Of a DNA stretch of 64,000 nt, positions 8,148-15,284 are shown in pieces. The stretch comes from Caryophanales bacterium UBA743 (lineage in GTDB: Bacteria; Bacillota_I; Bacilli_A; RFN20; CAG-826), in NCBI GenBank assembly GCA_002297365.1, contig DBKT01000011.1, forward strand, positions 124,001 through 188,000, written 5' to 3'. The notes under the pieces were generated by a model. It was not told where the DNA came from. It saw only the letters and a list, made by a program, of their open reading frames with translations, and did no database searches. How positions within the stretch are numbered: position 1 is the stretch's first letter; each line of letters begins with the position of its first letter. The position numbers and the translations under genes were made by a program.

Positions 8148-9392
8148 ATGAAAAGGGCATTGGTTTTATGCGGCGGAGGATCGCTGGGATCCTATGAAGT
8201 CGGAGTTTGGAAATATTTCGAAGAAAAAGGCATTCGCTTTGATTTGGTCACAGGCACTTCTATCGGCTCGTTAATCGGAGCCATGTATGTCTCTGATGAT
8301 TTTGAAAAATGCGTGAAGCTTTGGGAGAAGGTGACCGTTAACGATGTAATGGTAAACGGGATGAATATCGGAAAGAACGTTTTTAAAGGCATGAGTGCCA
8401 AAAAGGCACTGGCTTTTGCTCGTTCTTATCTTAAAAACGCCGGTGCGGACATAGCTCCTTTTAGAAAGCTCTTAGCCAACGCTGTCGACCCCAAAGTAGT
8501 CAAGAAGAGCCCTATTCCTTTAGGGATAGTGACTACCGCTTACCCATCGATGAAGCAAGTGAATAAAATCGCCAACCAATTAAAAGAAGAGGAGATTCTC
8601 CCCTATCTTGAGGCATCTGCCGCTTGCTGGCCTATTTTTCCAATACAGAAAATAGGCAAAAAGAAATTCGTTGATGGAGGCTTCTCGGATAATTTGCCTA
8701 TCGATTTGGCAATAGAAATGGGTGCCACCCAAATTGTTGCCGTTCTTTTGAAATCTTACCCGCCTGTTCCTCAGCACATTGAGCTAACGGAATTGCCATT
8801 TGTCACTACGATTTTTCCTTCAAACGATCTTGGCGGAATCATGGATTTCGATCACGACGTCCTTATGAGAAATATGCAGCTCGGTTATCTGGATGCCAAG
8901 AAAAAATATGGCGATGCCTTAGGCAAAAAATACGCTTTCGCTTCATTAGAGCCTTTAGAAGAGGTTGCTGACGACTTTGTTCGCTTATGTATCGCAGACG
9001 ATCCTTTGCTTTGGAAGAAAATGCAAAAATATCTCCTCCAAGAAGGATACGATTGCAAAATCCCCAAAGACGTTTTTCTCGCCGCGTTGGAAATGCTTGG
9101 CAAGATTCTCAAAGTCTCTCCATACGAAGAATACACCCTTCAAAAATTCTACGGAGTTTGCGAAGAAAGCTGCCTGGGTCTTTCAAAGAGCCAAATCCCA
9201 GCAAAACAATTCCGTTCCGGAAACAAAAATAAAACGCTTATGAAAGCGGATGAACCCGCATTCGTCAGCTACCTGTATCAGTCTTTCAAAGCCGGTCATA
9301 AAGCGAGTCACGCGAAGCCTTTCTTTAAGCTCTCCCCTAATGCCCTCCTTTTAGCGAACCTTCTAAAGATTTTAATGGAGAAAATGGGCTAA
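8148..9392 (+). CDS. patatin-like phospholipase
   Basis: 414 aa. The N-terminus has the patatin oxyanion loop GGGSLGSYEVGVW, the nucleophile elbow GTSIG (Ser about residue 43) and the catalytic Asp in VDGGFSDNLP (about residue 177), forming the Ser-Asp dyad of these lipid acyl hydrolases. After the catalytic half there is an additional C-terminal region of about 180 residues without a recognised domain. No signal peptide, so probably cytosolic or membrane-associated. A second, shorter patatin is encoded at 33940-34797. The gene starts 7 nt after a consensus -10 with no Shine-Dalgarno, suggesting leaderless translation. Substrate unknown. Confidence 0.9.
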   Translation: MKRALVLCGGGSLGSYEVGVWKYFEEKGIRFDLVTGTSIGSLIGAMYVSDDFEKCVKLWEKVTVNDVMVNGMNIGKNVFKGMSAKKALAFARSYLKNAGADIAPFRKLLANAVDPKVVKKSPIPLGIVTTAYPSMKQVNKIANQLKEEEILPYLEASAACWPIFPIQKIGKKKFVDGGFSDNLPIDLAIEMGATQIVAVLLKSYPPVPQHIELTELPFVTTIFPSNDLGGIMDFDHDVLMRNMQLGYLDAKKKYGDALGKKYAFASLEPLEEVADDFVRLCIADDPLLWKKMQKYLLQEGYDCKIPKDVFLAALEMLGKILKVSPYEEYTLQKFYGVCEESCLGLSKSQIPAKQFRSGNKNKTLMKADEPAFVSYLYQSFKAGHKASHAKPFFKLSPNALLLANLLKILMEKMG

Positions 9393-9444
9393 GAGGAAGA
9401 CAGGCTAAAAAGTTTTTTCTAAAATCCTCTTAGGCGGGCGAAAG

Positions 9445-9474
9445 AAAAAAGCCTTGATGTTCTCAAGCAAAAGG
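9445..9474 (-). terminator. probable terminator of gpmA
   Basis: Read on the minus strand, an imperfect hairpin (GCCTT...AAGGC, with inner CTTGA/TCAAG) is followed by six T residues at 9450-9445, about 45 nt after the gpmA stop. The stem is not ideal. The 124-nt convergent gap holds no other signal. Confidence 0.5.
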
Positions 9475-9517
9475 CGAAAAGTCGTCTTTGGAAAGAAAAT
9501 CAACAAGGCTTCAATGG

Positions 9518-10225
9518 CTATAAATAATACTTGTTCAAAACAGTGAGGTCTTTTTCGTCTAATTCATAGACAAGCGGTTTGCCTGTAGGAATTTCAACGG
9601 AAATGATTTGTTCTGGGGTAAGATGCTCAAGCATCATAACGATAGAGCGCAAAGAGTTGCCATGAGCTGCAATCAACACTTTCTTTCCAGCCTTAATTTC
9701 GGGAGCGATATGGGCATCGAAATATGGTTTAACACGATTCGCCGTATCGATTAAGCATTCGGTTAATGGGCAATCATCGATTGTCATCTCGCCTTTGGCG
9801 ATAAGCTCTTTATATTTTTCTTGGTTTCCTGGCCAACGTGGATCATCCCTGGTTAAAGGGAGAGGCGGAACGTCTGCGCTTCTTCTCCAAATATGAACTT
9901 GTTCCGCGCCCCATTTTTCAGCGGATTCGGCTTTGTTTAAGCCTTGTAAGGCGCCATAATGACGTTCATTCAATCTCCATGTATAGAACTTAGGAATAGA
10001 GGTTTCGCCCATTTCTTCAAGAACGTAATCCATCGTGTGATTGGCTCTTTTCAAAACGGAAGAGAAAGCCATATCGAAATGATAGCCTTTTTCTTTCAAA
10101 AGTTTGCCTGCTTCGTGGGCCTCTTTCACGCCTTGCTCGCTAAGCTCGACGTCTGTCCAACCGGTGAAGAGATTCTTTAAGTTCCACTCGGATTGACCAT
10201 GTCTGATTAAAACTAATTTGACCAT
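9518..10225 (-). CDS. gpmA: 2,3-bisphosphoglycerate-dependent phosphoglycerate mutase
   Basis: 235 aa. Begins MVKLVLIRHGQSEWN with the catalytic RHG histidine (residue 9), followed by the typical NLFTGWTDVELSEQG, the LNERHYGALQGLNK block with the second acid/base Glu, and AAHGNSLRS containing the second histidine. It interconverts 3- and 2-phosphoglycerate in glycolysis. Single gene, read toward the patatin gene. AAAGGAA serves as ribosome site and a TATAAT hexamer on the minus strand (10255-10260) lies 29 nt upstream of the ATG; no good -35 is visible. Confidence 0.97.
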   Translation of the reverse strand: MVKLVLIRHGQSEWNLKNLFTGWTDVELSEQGVKEAHEAGKLLKEKGYHFDMAFSSVLKRANHTMDYVLEEMGETSIPKFYTWRLNERHYGALQGLNKAESAEKWGAEQVHIWRRSADVPPLPLTRDDPRWPGNQEKYKELIAKGEMTIDDCPLTECLIDTANRVKPYFDAHIAPEIKAGKKVLIAAHGNSLRSIVMMLEHLTPEQIISVEIPTGKPLVYELDEKDLTVLNKYYL

Positions 10226-10515
10226 TTATCAAAATTCCTTTCGTCAACGTTCCTATTATAAAACAATCTTCCATTCTTTATCATTTCTTTTCTAAACATG
10301 AAGGCACAAATTATTCGTTGCCATAGATCTAAAACAACAAGGAAAGCCAAGATTGTTCCAAGTTCGTTTTTATGGTTTCCATTAAAGATTATTCGAACGA
10401 AATATTTAGAGAGAACGTCTCCTTTGAATTTGTTTCTCCTTCCAAACGAAAATATGCCGTGTTTGTTGAGCTAAACGAGGACCGTAAGAAAACGTTACCG
10501 CAAGAAACAAATTCG
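10226..10515. other. gene-poor stretch upstream of gpmA
   Basis: 290 bases holding the gpmA promoter region (TATAAT at 10255-10260, minus strand). A plus-strand frame from 10372 looks coding-like for about 50 codons (MVSIKDYSNEIF...), but it lacks a ribosome site and then runs antisense through the lipoprotein remnant, so I do not call it a gene. It may be a decayed fragment. Confidence 0.4.
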
Positions 10516-11042
10516 TCAAACTGCTTTTTTGGCAAGTGTTCTTTCAAAAAAAGAGGAAAAATGAGCAAAAGACGAATCGTCTTTATTTATATCGAAATAG
10601 ACGTCCTCTTTTGGAAGACCATAGCCGCCATAAAAAGAAGAAGCCTCTTCCGCCATCATTTGCACATATGGATAAAAGTCATTATAGCTAAAGAAGAACT
10701 TTGGCTTATCCAAGGAAATGCATTTCTTAAGGAACTCTTCTTTTGAGTTCCCCTTGTATTCCACAAAAATAGAAGAAGAATCTCTTGAATTAGAATACAT
10801 GTTGTTATGATGCCCAACCGTAAAAACGCCATCACGAAAATGACAAGAAGATGTCTCTAGCCCCTCTTCTTCAAAATTCGAATAAAAAAGGGAGACATCG
10901 TCAACGCTTTTTAACGCGCGGAAATAAGAAATGCCCTTATCAAAGGAAATGTCGACTCTGTAATTAGGAGCAGCACATGAAAAAAGCAGAAAAAGGAAAT
11001 GAACACTAGTTGTATTGCGTTAAAACGACATAATTTTTGCAT
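10516..11042 (-). pseudogene. small lipoprotein gene split by a frameshift in a T6 run
   Basis: On the minus strand a good start (ATG 11040-11042, GGAGG 9 nt upstream) opens a signal-peptide-like sequence MQKLCRFNAIQLVFISFFCFF. At the homopolymer 10980-10985 (T6 on the coding strand) the frame shifts: the continuation with lipobox FSC and mature sequence AAPNYRVDISFDKG is in another frame, open to the TGA at 10516-10518. One extra T would restore a 175-aa lipoprotein. The mature part is hydrophilic, coding-like and matches no family I know. This is a pseudogene, a phase-variable gene or a sequencing error in the homopolymer. Confidence 0.6.
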
Positions 11043-11104
11043 AGAAGATATCCTCCGGTTTGATATTGATGGTCTACTAGACGGAGAGACTCTGTTCTTT
11101 TTAT

Positions 11105-11440
11105 TCAATTCAAGTGTCTCGGCATCAAAATTTGAATGCCATGTAACGACAATATCCCAATACGTTTTAAAAACCACCGATAATCACTTTGGGCAGAGCC
11201 GATCAGCAAAACCGTATGCCCGTAAATGGCATTTAAATGCTCATGATAATTGGCGATGAAAGGAACTCCTGGTACATTCGTTCCTGAATTCAAATAAGTG
11301 CCTGTATTTGTTTTGTTTAAAAAACATTTAGGAGGAAGAAGAAAGCGAAAACCAAGCATTTTTTCGACGAAAAACTTTAGAGGCTTAGAAGGAAAGAGAT
11401 CGCTCTTTGAGTCGATATCACAAGATTTGAAATAGAACAT
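11105..11440 (-). CDS. hypothetical protein, possibly a truncated cysteine-peptidase-like remnant
   Basis: 111-aa frame from ATG 11438-11440, which has no Shine-Dalgarno but a minus-strand TATTAT ending 6 nt upstream. The segment GVPFIANYHEHLNAIYGHTVLLIG has the look of the histidine-bearing second half of a C39-like cysteine peptidase, but no preceding catalytic Cys domain is present. The last 20 residues look out of character, while another frame in the same stretch reads KTYWDIVVTWHSNFDAETLEL, so a frameshift near 11170 is possible. It lies just upstream of the frameshifted lipoprotein gene. Assignment weak; it may be a decayed gene. Confidence 0.35.
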   Translation of the reverse strand: MFYFKSCDIDSKSDLFPSKPLKFFVEKMLGFRFLLPPKCFLNKTNTGTYLNSGTNVPGVPFIANYHEHLNAIYGHTVLLIGSAQSDYRWFLKRIGILSLHGIQILMPRHLN

Positions 11441-11442
11441 TT

Positions 11443-11452
11443 TGCTATAATA
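11443..11452. promoter_or_regulatory. symmetrical -10 element shared by divergent genes
   Basis: Plus strand TGC then TATAAT (11446-11451) forms an extended -10 with six bases to the ATG at 11458. On the minus strand the overlapping TATTAT (11452-11447) also has exactly six bases to the ATG at 11440. No clear -35 on either side. Confidence 0.55.
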
Positions 11453-11457
11453 AAAAT

Positions 11458-11871
11458 ATGGATACGAAAGTTTATATTGCATCGCAAAATCAAAATAATC
11501 AGGAATTTAATTCCTTTATCGAAGGCTTAAAACAAGGGGGTTTCTCTCCTCTTGAAGCAACGAAAGAAATCAATGATGAAGACTTATATTTCTTAGATTT
11601 AAGCAACGTCTCTCTTAAAGAACTTGAAGAAAACTACCCTTGGTTAAAAGAAGAACTCCTTAGAAGCAGCATCTATCATCTTCGAATCCTTCCGCTTTTT
11701 ATCTATGATTCGAGAAAAGAAGACCCATTTGAGAAATGGGAAGAAGGAGCAAACGAGATATACGAAAGCCTCTTCTCCGAAGAATTTAAGCCGTTTGCCT
11801 ATGACATTTCTAACCCTTCTTATGCCAATGAAGAGTTAAAACGCGTTCTTTCTTTGTATTACGTCCGTTAA
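11458..11871 (+). CDS. hypothetical protein
   Basis: 137 aa, soluble, acidic, no signal peptide or membrane segment. The N-terminus MDTKVYIASQNQNNQEFNSFIEGLKQGGF followed by alternating helices and short hydrophobic strands (YFLDLSNV, ILPLFIYDS) loosely recalls a small Rossmann-like or TIR-like fold, but no signature residue supports this. It is preceded only by an extended -10 (TGC TATAAT) with a 6-nt gap, so translation would be leaderless. Its TAA at 11869-11871 abuts the stop of the convergent membrane-protein gene with no spacing. Function unknown. Confidence 0.6.
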   Translation: MDTKVYIASQNQNNQEFNSFIEGLKQGGFSPLEATKEINDEDLYFLDLSNVSLKELEENYPWLKEELLRSSIYHLRILPLFIYDSRKEDPFEKWEEGANEIYESLFSEEFKPFAYDISNPSYANEELKRVLSLYYVR

Positions 11872-13956
11872 TTAGCGAAGGCGTTTTTCTAAAATGCGAT
11901 CGGTGCGTTCTAAAAAGGAAGCCTCTTTTTGAGAACGACGAATGGCGTATTTATTTTCAAAATAGGCAATATCATTCTCAAAAGGCGAGATAAAGGACGC
12001 CTCTCTTGGAACGAAATAGACGTAAATCCATAAAGCCAAGTAAACAGCGGCAGTCGCCATCACCCCATAGAAAGTCACAAGGGAGGCGAACTTCTGGAAG
12101 AAGAAATACGTTACGCCATTGATGGCCCCGAAAACCACATAGTTTCCCAGAATCGTCAGAACAGAAAAGAATCTCTTCTCATAAATCCCATTCATAGAAA
12201 GAATGAAGACGTCCGCTACTAAAATCGCCAATTCCGGAATCAATAACAAGACACTTGTATTAAACGCAGGCAAAAGGAAAACGCTGATCGCGTAAAGAGC
12301 ATAAACGATAGCTGCGATAATGCCGTTCGTCTTCTTTTTCTTATTAAGGGCCAGCAAAACCCCGCCTAAAACAACAGGGGAAACAAAGAAGAAAATAATT
12401 CCGCCATAACGTAGCAAAAGATTCTCAAAATAGGTGATTCCAAGCATGTATCCTAATTTTCTAGACAAAGCAATCAGGAACAAAGAAGGCAAAAAAGCTA
12501 TGGCAAACGCCTTCCCTAAGAATAAAGATGGGTCGGAAATCTTTTTCTTTTCAAGGACGGGCTTTTCCAAAGGATTCATTTTCGCCATGCTTTCTTCCAC
12601 AAGAAGAGGCAAATACGCAAAAGAAAAATAGGTCATGCCGGCAAAATCCAAATAAGCGATGTTGTCGTTTTCCGTCATGCTTCTTCCGAATAAACATATA
12701 TAGACAATGAGAGAGTACCAAGCATATCGATAACCCTTTAAAATGGATCTAACAATCAAAACAAGCCCGAAATCCCACACTAAACGAGAATAGATGAAGC
12801 CCATAACCCCTCCTTGAGCAAGCGTTAAACCCCAAGCGTTATCGATGATGGAATAATAGTTAGGATTTCCAACAGAGTAGCAGCCAAGAGCCCGATATTC
12901 ATTTCCGTATCCAAAACCAAAAATAAAGGTGAAAATTCCATTTTCTTTGATTGCGTGGAAAGGAATCTCAATAGAGGGGATGCGAGATAAGATCGAATTC
13001 TTAGACATCGAGAAAAGCCGCTCTTTAAGGAAGCCGAAGTAATTCGCCGCAAAACGAAGCGGTCCTTCATTTCCTTTAGCAAGCAAGAAAATAAGCAGCA
13101 TCAAAAGAAGGGAGCTAAAGAAAACAAGAAGGAAAGCCGCTTTGGAAAATCTACGCGCTTTAAAGGAACGATAAAGGCAATATGCCCATATTCCAAGGCA
13201 AAAGAAAGAAGAAATAAAAAGGCATGTTTTTGAAAGCAAAAAGAATTGCTGGACATAGAAATAGAGCATGATGAACCATCTCCACCAATGAGGTCTTTCC
13301 ATTTCCAAAAAGCCTTCACCAGCCAAAGCGAAAAACAAAACAACCGCGTATACGTTTCGATTGCTCGTATAGCTTATAGGAACGCTATAGCCATCAAAAG
13401 TCAAACTGCCATTAAAGAAAGCGGCATAGAAAGAATTCTCATGAACAAAAGAATAAATCGTAGAAACAAACCCGGAGACAACAGCAATGAAAAAGATGAG
13501 ACGAATGGTCCTTCTGCCACTTAAAAGCTTAGGAATGATGGCGATAATCTCATAAAGGGAAAAGAACAGCAAAAAGGCTTGCAGCAACAGACGCAATTTA
13601 TCCACCGCATCAATTTGCCCAATAAGCTCCCCATTGTATCTCACCCCACGATAAAAAATTACGGCAATAGAAGAAACAAAGAAGAAAAAGAGGCAAAAAC
13701 CAAAAAGCCACCAGCACATCTTCACGCCAAAGCTTCTTCGGGCAAATACCAAAATCGTGACGTTCAGTATAAGCAAAGCGAGAGCCGAAAAAAGAAACTC
13801 ATAGTTCGTGAAAAAGCCGTTGACCTTATGCCCGTCAAATGACCTTCCTTCAAAAAAGAAAGAAACGGCGCACAAAAACAACGCAGAGAGAACGAAAGCC
13901 AGAAAGTAGCGCTTATTTATTTTGGTGTTCGTTTTTTCCATAAAGCTAGTCGACAA
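11872..13956 (-). CDS. O-antigen ligase / polysaccharide polymerase-like membrane protein
   Basis: 694 aa with about 14 or more membrane segments. The large loop with IFGFGYGNEYRALGC and the following IDNAWGLTLAQGGVMGFIY match the Wzy_C/O-antigen ligase family, where conserved residues of the periplasmic or extracellular loop act in glycan polymerisation or transfer. Such proteins join lipid-linked sugar units in surface polysaccharide assembly. No flippase or glycosyltransferase cluster flanks it. The start overlaps the end of the upstream lipase-like gene by 11 nt, so the two are co-translated. The membrane segments continue after the ligase-like region (residues about 480-650). Confidence 0.7.
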   Translation of the reverse strand: MSTSFMEKTNTKINKRYFLAFVLSALFLCAVSFFFEGRSFDGHKVNGFFTNYEFLFSALALLILNVTILVFARRSFGVKMCWWLFGFCLFFFFVSSIAVIFYRGVRYNGELIGQIDAVDKLRLLLQAFLLFFSLYEIIAIIPKLLSGRRTIRLIFFIAVVSGFVSTIYSFVHENSFYAAFFNGSLTFDGYSVPISYTSNRNVYAVVLFFALAGEGFLEMERPHWWRWFIMLYFYVQQFFLLSKTCLFISSFFCLGIWAYCLYRSFKARRFSKAAFLLVFFSSLLLMLLIFLLAKGNEGPLRFAANYFGFLKERLFSMSKNSILSRIPSIEIPFHAIKENGIFTFIFGFGYGNEYRALGCYSVGNPNYYSIIDNAWGLTLAQGGVMGFIYSRLVWDFGLVLIVRSILKGYRYAWYSLIVYICLFGRSMTENDNIAYLDFAGMTYFSFAYLPLLVEESMAKMNPLEKPVLEKKKISDPSLFLGKAFAIAFLPSLFLIALSRKLGYMLGITYFENLLLRYGGIIFFFVSPVVLGGVLLALNKKKKTNGIIAAIVYALYAISVFLLPAFNTSVLLLIPELAILVADVFILSMNGIYEKRFFSVLTILGNYVVFGAINGVTYFFFQKFASLVTFYGVMATAAVYLALWIYVYFVPREASFISPFENDIAYFENKYAIRRSQKEASFLERTDRILEKRLR

Positions 13957-14845
13957 GGAAATCGGACAATACCTTATAAACTAAATGTTTGTCAGTCTCA
14001 TTATGAATCTCATGGCGCATATGAGGAAACATAAAGATCGTGACGTTCCTAACGCCAAGTTTTTCATACATTTCCTTTAACCGCCTAGGACCCTTTCCCA
14101 TCTCTCCGACGGGATCTTCTTCCCCTGCCACAATTAGGATTTTCTCATTTTTGGAAACTTTCTTTAAGTTTTTCTTTTTATAGAGCTCATTCATGCCTCT
14201 CAGAAATTCTTTCCAGAACCCATGGGTATTCATAGCCCCGCAATAGGGGTCAGCAAGATATTCCTTTACGTTTTCCTCATCATAAGAAAGCCAATCCACG
14301 TCCGTTTTACGATTCTTAACCGAACGAGCATAAGGGCCGAAACTGGCATTTGAGATGAATTTGGAAGGCTTATCCCAATTGTGTTTATTGGTAAGAAGAG
14401 AGGCAAGCAAATATGCGAAAGCCATTTTCATCCTTCGAGGGCCATTAGAAGACCAGATAACGATCTTATCCGCGCTATCCGGAAAAAGTTCAAGATAACG
14501 TTGCGTCATAAACGAGCCCATAGAATGGCCCATAAGAAAAGTTGGAAGTTTCGTCTCTTCCTTTAGCTCCATCACTTTTTGATGGGCGGCTGAGACATTG
14601 ATATCAAACGCCCCTTTAAACCACTTCTGCTGATCTTCAGGGTGAGGCGCATTCAGCCCTTGCCCTACAGCATCGAGCGCATAAACGCTAATTCCAAAAC
14701 CATTTAGATATCTTGCAAGATGGTCATACCTTTCAGAATGCTCTTGCATGCCTGTCATAAAGACGAGGTTAGACGTTGAAGGTTCCGCTTTCCAAGAATT
14801 TCCTTTTTGAACCCAGTTTCCTACTTTGACGCTGAAGACTTCCAT
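13946..14845 (-). CDS. alpha/beta hydrolase, monoacylglycerol lipase-like
   Basis: 299 aa, no signal peptide. The fold order fits the serine aminopeptidase S33/lysophospholipase group: FMTGMQEHSERYDHLA near the N-terminus, ALDAVGQGLN, nucleophile elbow GHSMGSF (Ser about residue 108), the acid in AGEEDPVG, and the catalytic His in FPHMRHEIHNE. It probably cleaves monoacylglycerols or lysophospholipids. AAGGAG lies 6 nt before the ATG and a TATAAT hexamer (14874-14879, minus strand) about 30 nt upstream. It heads a two-gene unit with the O-antigen-ligase-like gene. Confidence 0.9.
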   Translation of the reverse strand: MEVFSVKVGNWVQKGNSWKAEPSTSNLVFMTGMQEHSERYDHLARYLNGFGISVYALDAVGQGLNAPHPEDQQKWFKGAFDINVSAAHQKVMELKEETKLPTFLMGHSMGSFMTQRYLELFPDSADKIVIWSSNGPRRMKMAFAYLLASLLTNKHNWDKPSKFISNASFGPYARSVKNRKTDVDWLSYDEENVKEYLADPYCGAMNTHGFWKEFLRGMNELYKKKNLKKVSKNEKILIVAGEEDPVGEMGKGPRRLKEMYEKLGVRNVTIFMFPHMRHEIHNETDKHLVYKVLSDFLVD

Positions 14846-14926
14846 TAAGAACTCCTTTTTCTTGATTTACTGCATTATAGCCTTTTCCTTTTTGATATTC
14901 ATTCCTACGAGGGAATTTAAATTAAA

Positions 14927-14984
14927 TGTATAGTTTTTGTATGTCTTTTATATGTTTTTAATGTTGTTTGTATAGCGTTTGTAT
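14927..14984 (+). repeat. 16-bp direct repeat pair upstream of the antitoxin
   Basis: TGTATAGTTTTTGTAT (14927-14942) and TGTATAGCGTTTGTAT (14969-14984) differ at two positions and start 42 bp apart, about four helical turns. The second copy lies between the -35 and -10 of the antitoxin promoter. This fits operator sites for an autorepressor. Confidence 0.5.
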
Positions 14985-14992
14985 TGTATATT
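14964..14992 (+). promoter_or_regulatory. promoter of relB/dinJ-like gene
   Basis: -35 TTGTTT (14964-14969), 17-nt spacer, -10 TATATT (14987-14992), with the ATG 20 nt downstream. The right copy of the direct repeat overlaps the spacer. Confidence 0.6.
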
Positions 14993-15012
14993 TAATACGG
15001 AAATGGAAATTT

Positions 15013-15219
15013 ATGGAAAAAACGATTGTTACAATAAGGGTTGATGAAGATCTAAAAGAAGACGCACAAAGGCTATTCAATGAAATCGGCATGTCTATGA
15101 GTACCGCTGTTAACATCTTTTTAAAACAATGCGTAAAAGAGGGAAAAATTCCCTTTGAGCTCGCAGGCAAGCCAAAAACATCTAATGCAGGACGCAAAAT
15201 CAAACCTTTGCATAGTTAA
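15013..15219 (+). CDS. RelB/DinJ-family antitoxin, no partner toxin
   Basis: 68 aa starting at MEKTIVTIRVDEDLK. The ribbon-helix-helix pattern is clear: a TIVTIRVDE strand, then EDAQRLFNEIGMSMSTAVNIFLKQCVKEGKIPF, the signature of RelB/DinJ antitoxins, which dimerise to bind DNA and neutralise a RelE/YafQ mRNA interferase through the C-terminal tail. Here the tail is only about 20 residues and no toxin gene follows: a strong terminator begins 5 nt after the stop and galE lies beyond it on the opposite strand. A more upstream ATG at 14968 is less likely because it lies within the promoter. Possibly a solitary antitoxin or a repurposed regulator. Confidence 0.8.
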   Translation: MEKTIVTIRVDEDLKEDAQRLFNEIGMSMSTAVNIFLKQCVKEGKIPFELAGKPKTSNAGRKIKPLHS

Positions 15220-15223
15220 AGAA

Positions 15224-15257
15224 AAAAGTAGGCTACAAGCCTACTTTTCTTGTTTTT
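15224..15257. terminator. bidirectional terminator between antitoxin and galE
   Basis: Perfect 10-bp stem AAAAGTAGGC (15224-15233) / GCCTACTTTT (15239-15248) with a 5-nt loop. T-rich tract TCTTGTTTTTTT follows on the plus strand and a T6 tract follows on the minus strand, so it serves both convergent genes. Confidence 0.9.
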
Positions 15258-15284
15258 TTGACGAAAAATGGTTTTCTAAAGCCC

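Noticed and set aside
10372..10746. Plus-strand frame of 124 codons
   Set aside because: No ribosome site, and its second half is antisense to the coding-like lipoprotein remnant. Only the first 50 codons look coding, so it is noted under the intergenic entry.
10911..11177. Minus-strand frame of 88 codons containing the lipoprotein signal peptide
   Set aside because: Only its middle part (from ATG 11042) is a real start with a ribosome site; upstream part is read-through and the downstream part is the out-of-frame side of the T6 run.
14968..15012. Upstream ATG for the RelB-like antitoxin
   Set aside because: This ATG lies within the -35/-10 region of the promoter, and the family N-terminus begins at the ATG at 15013.
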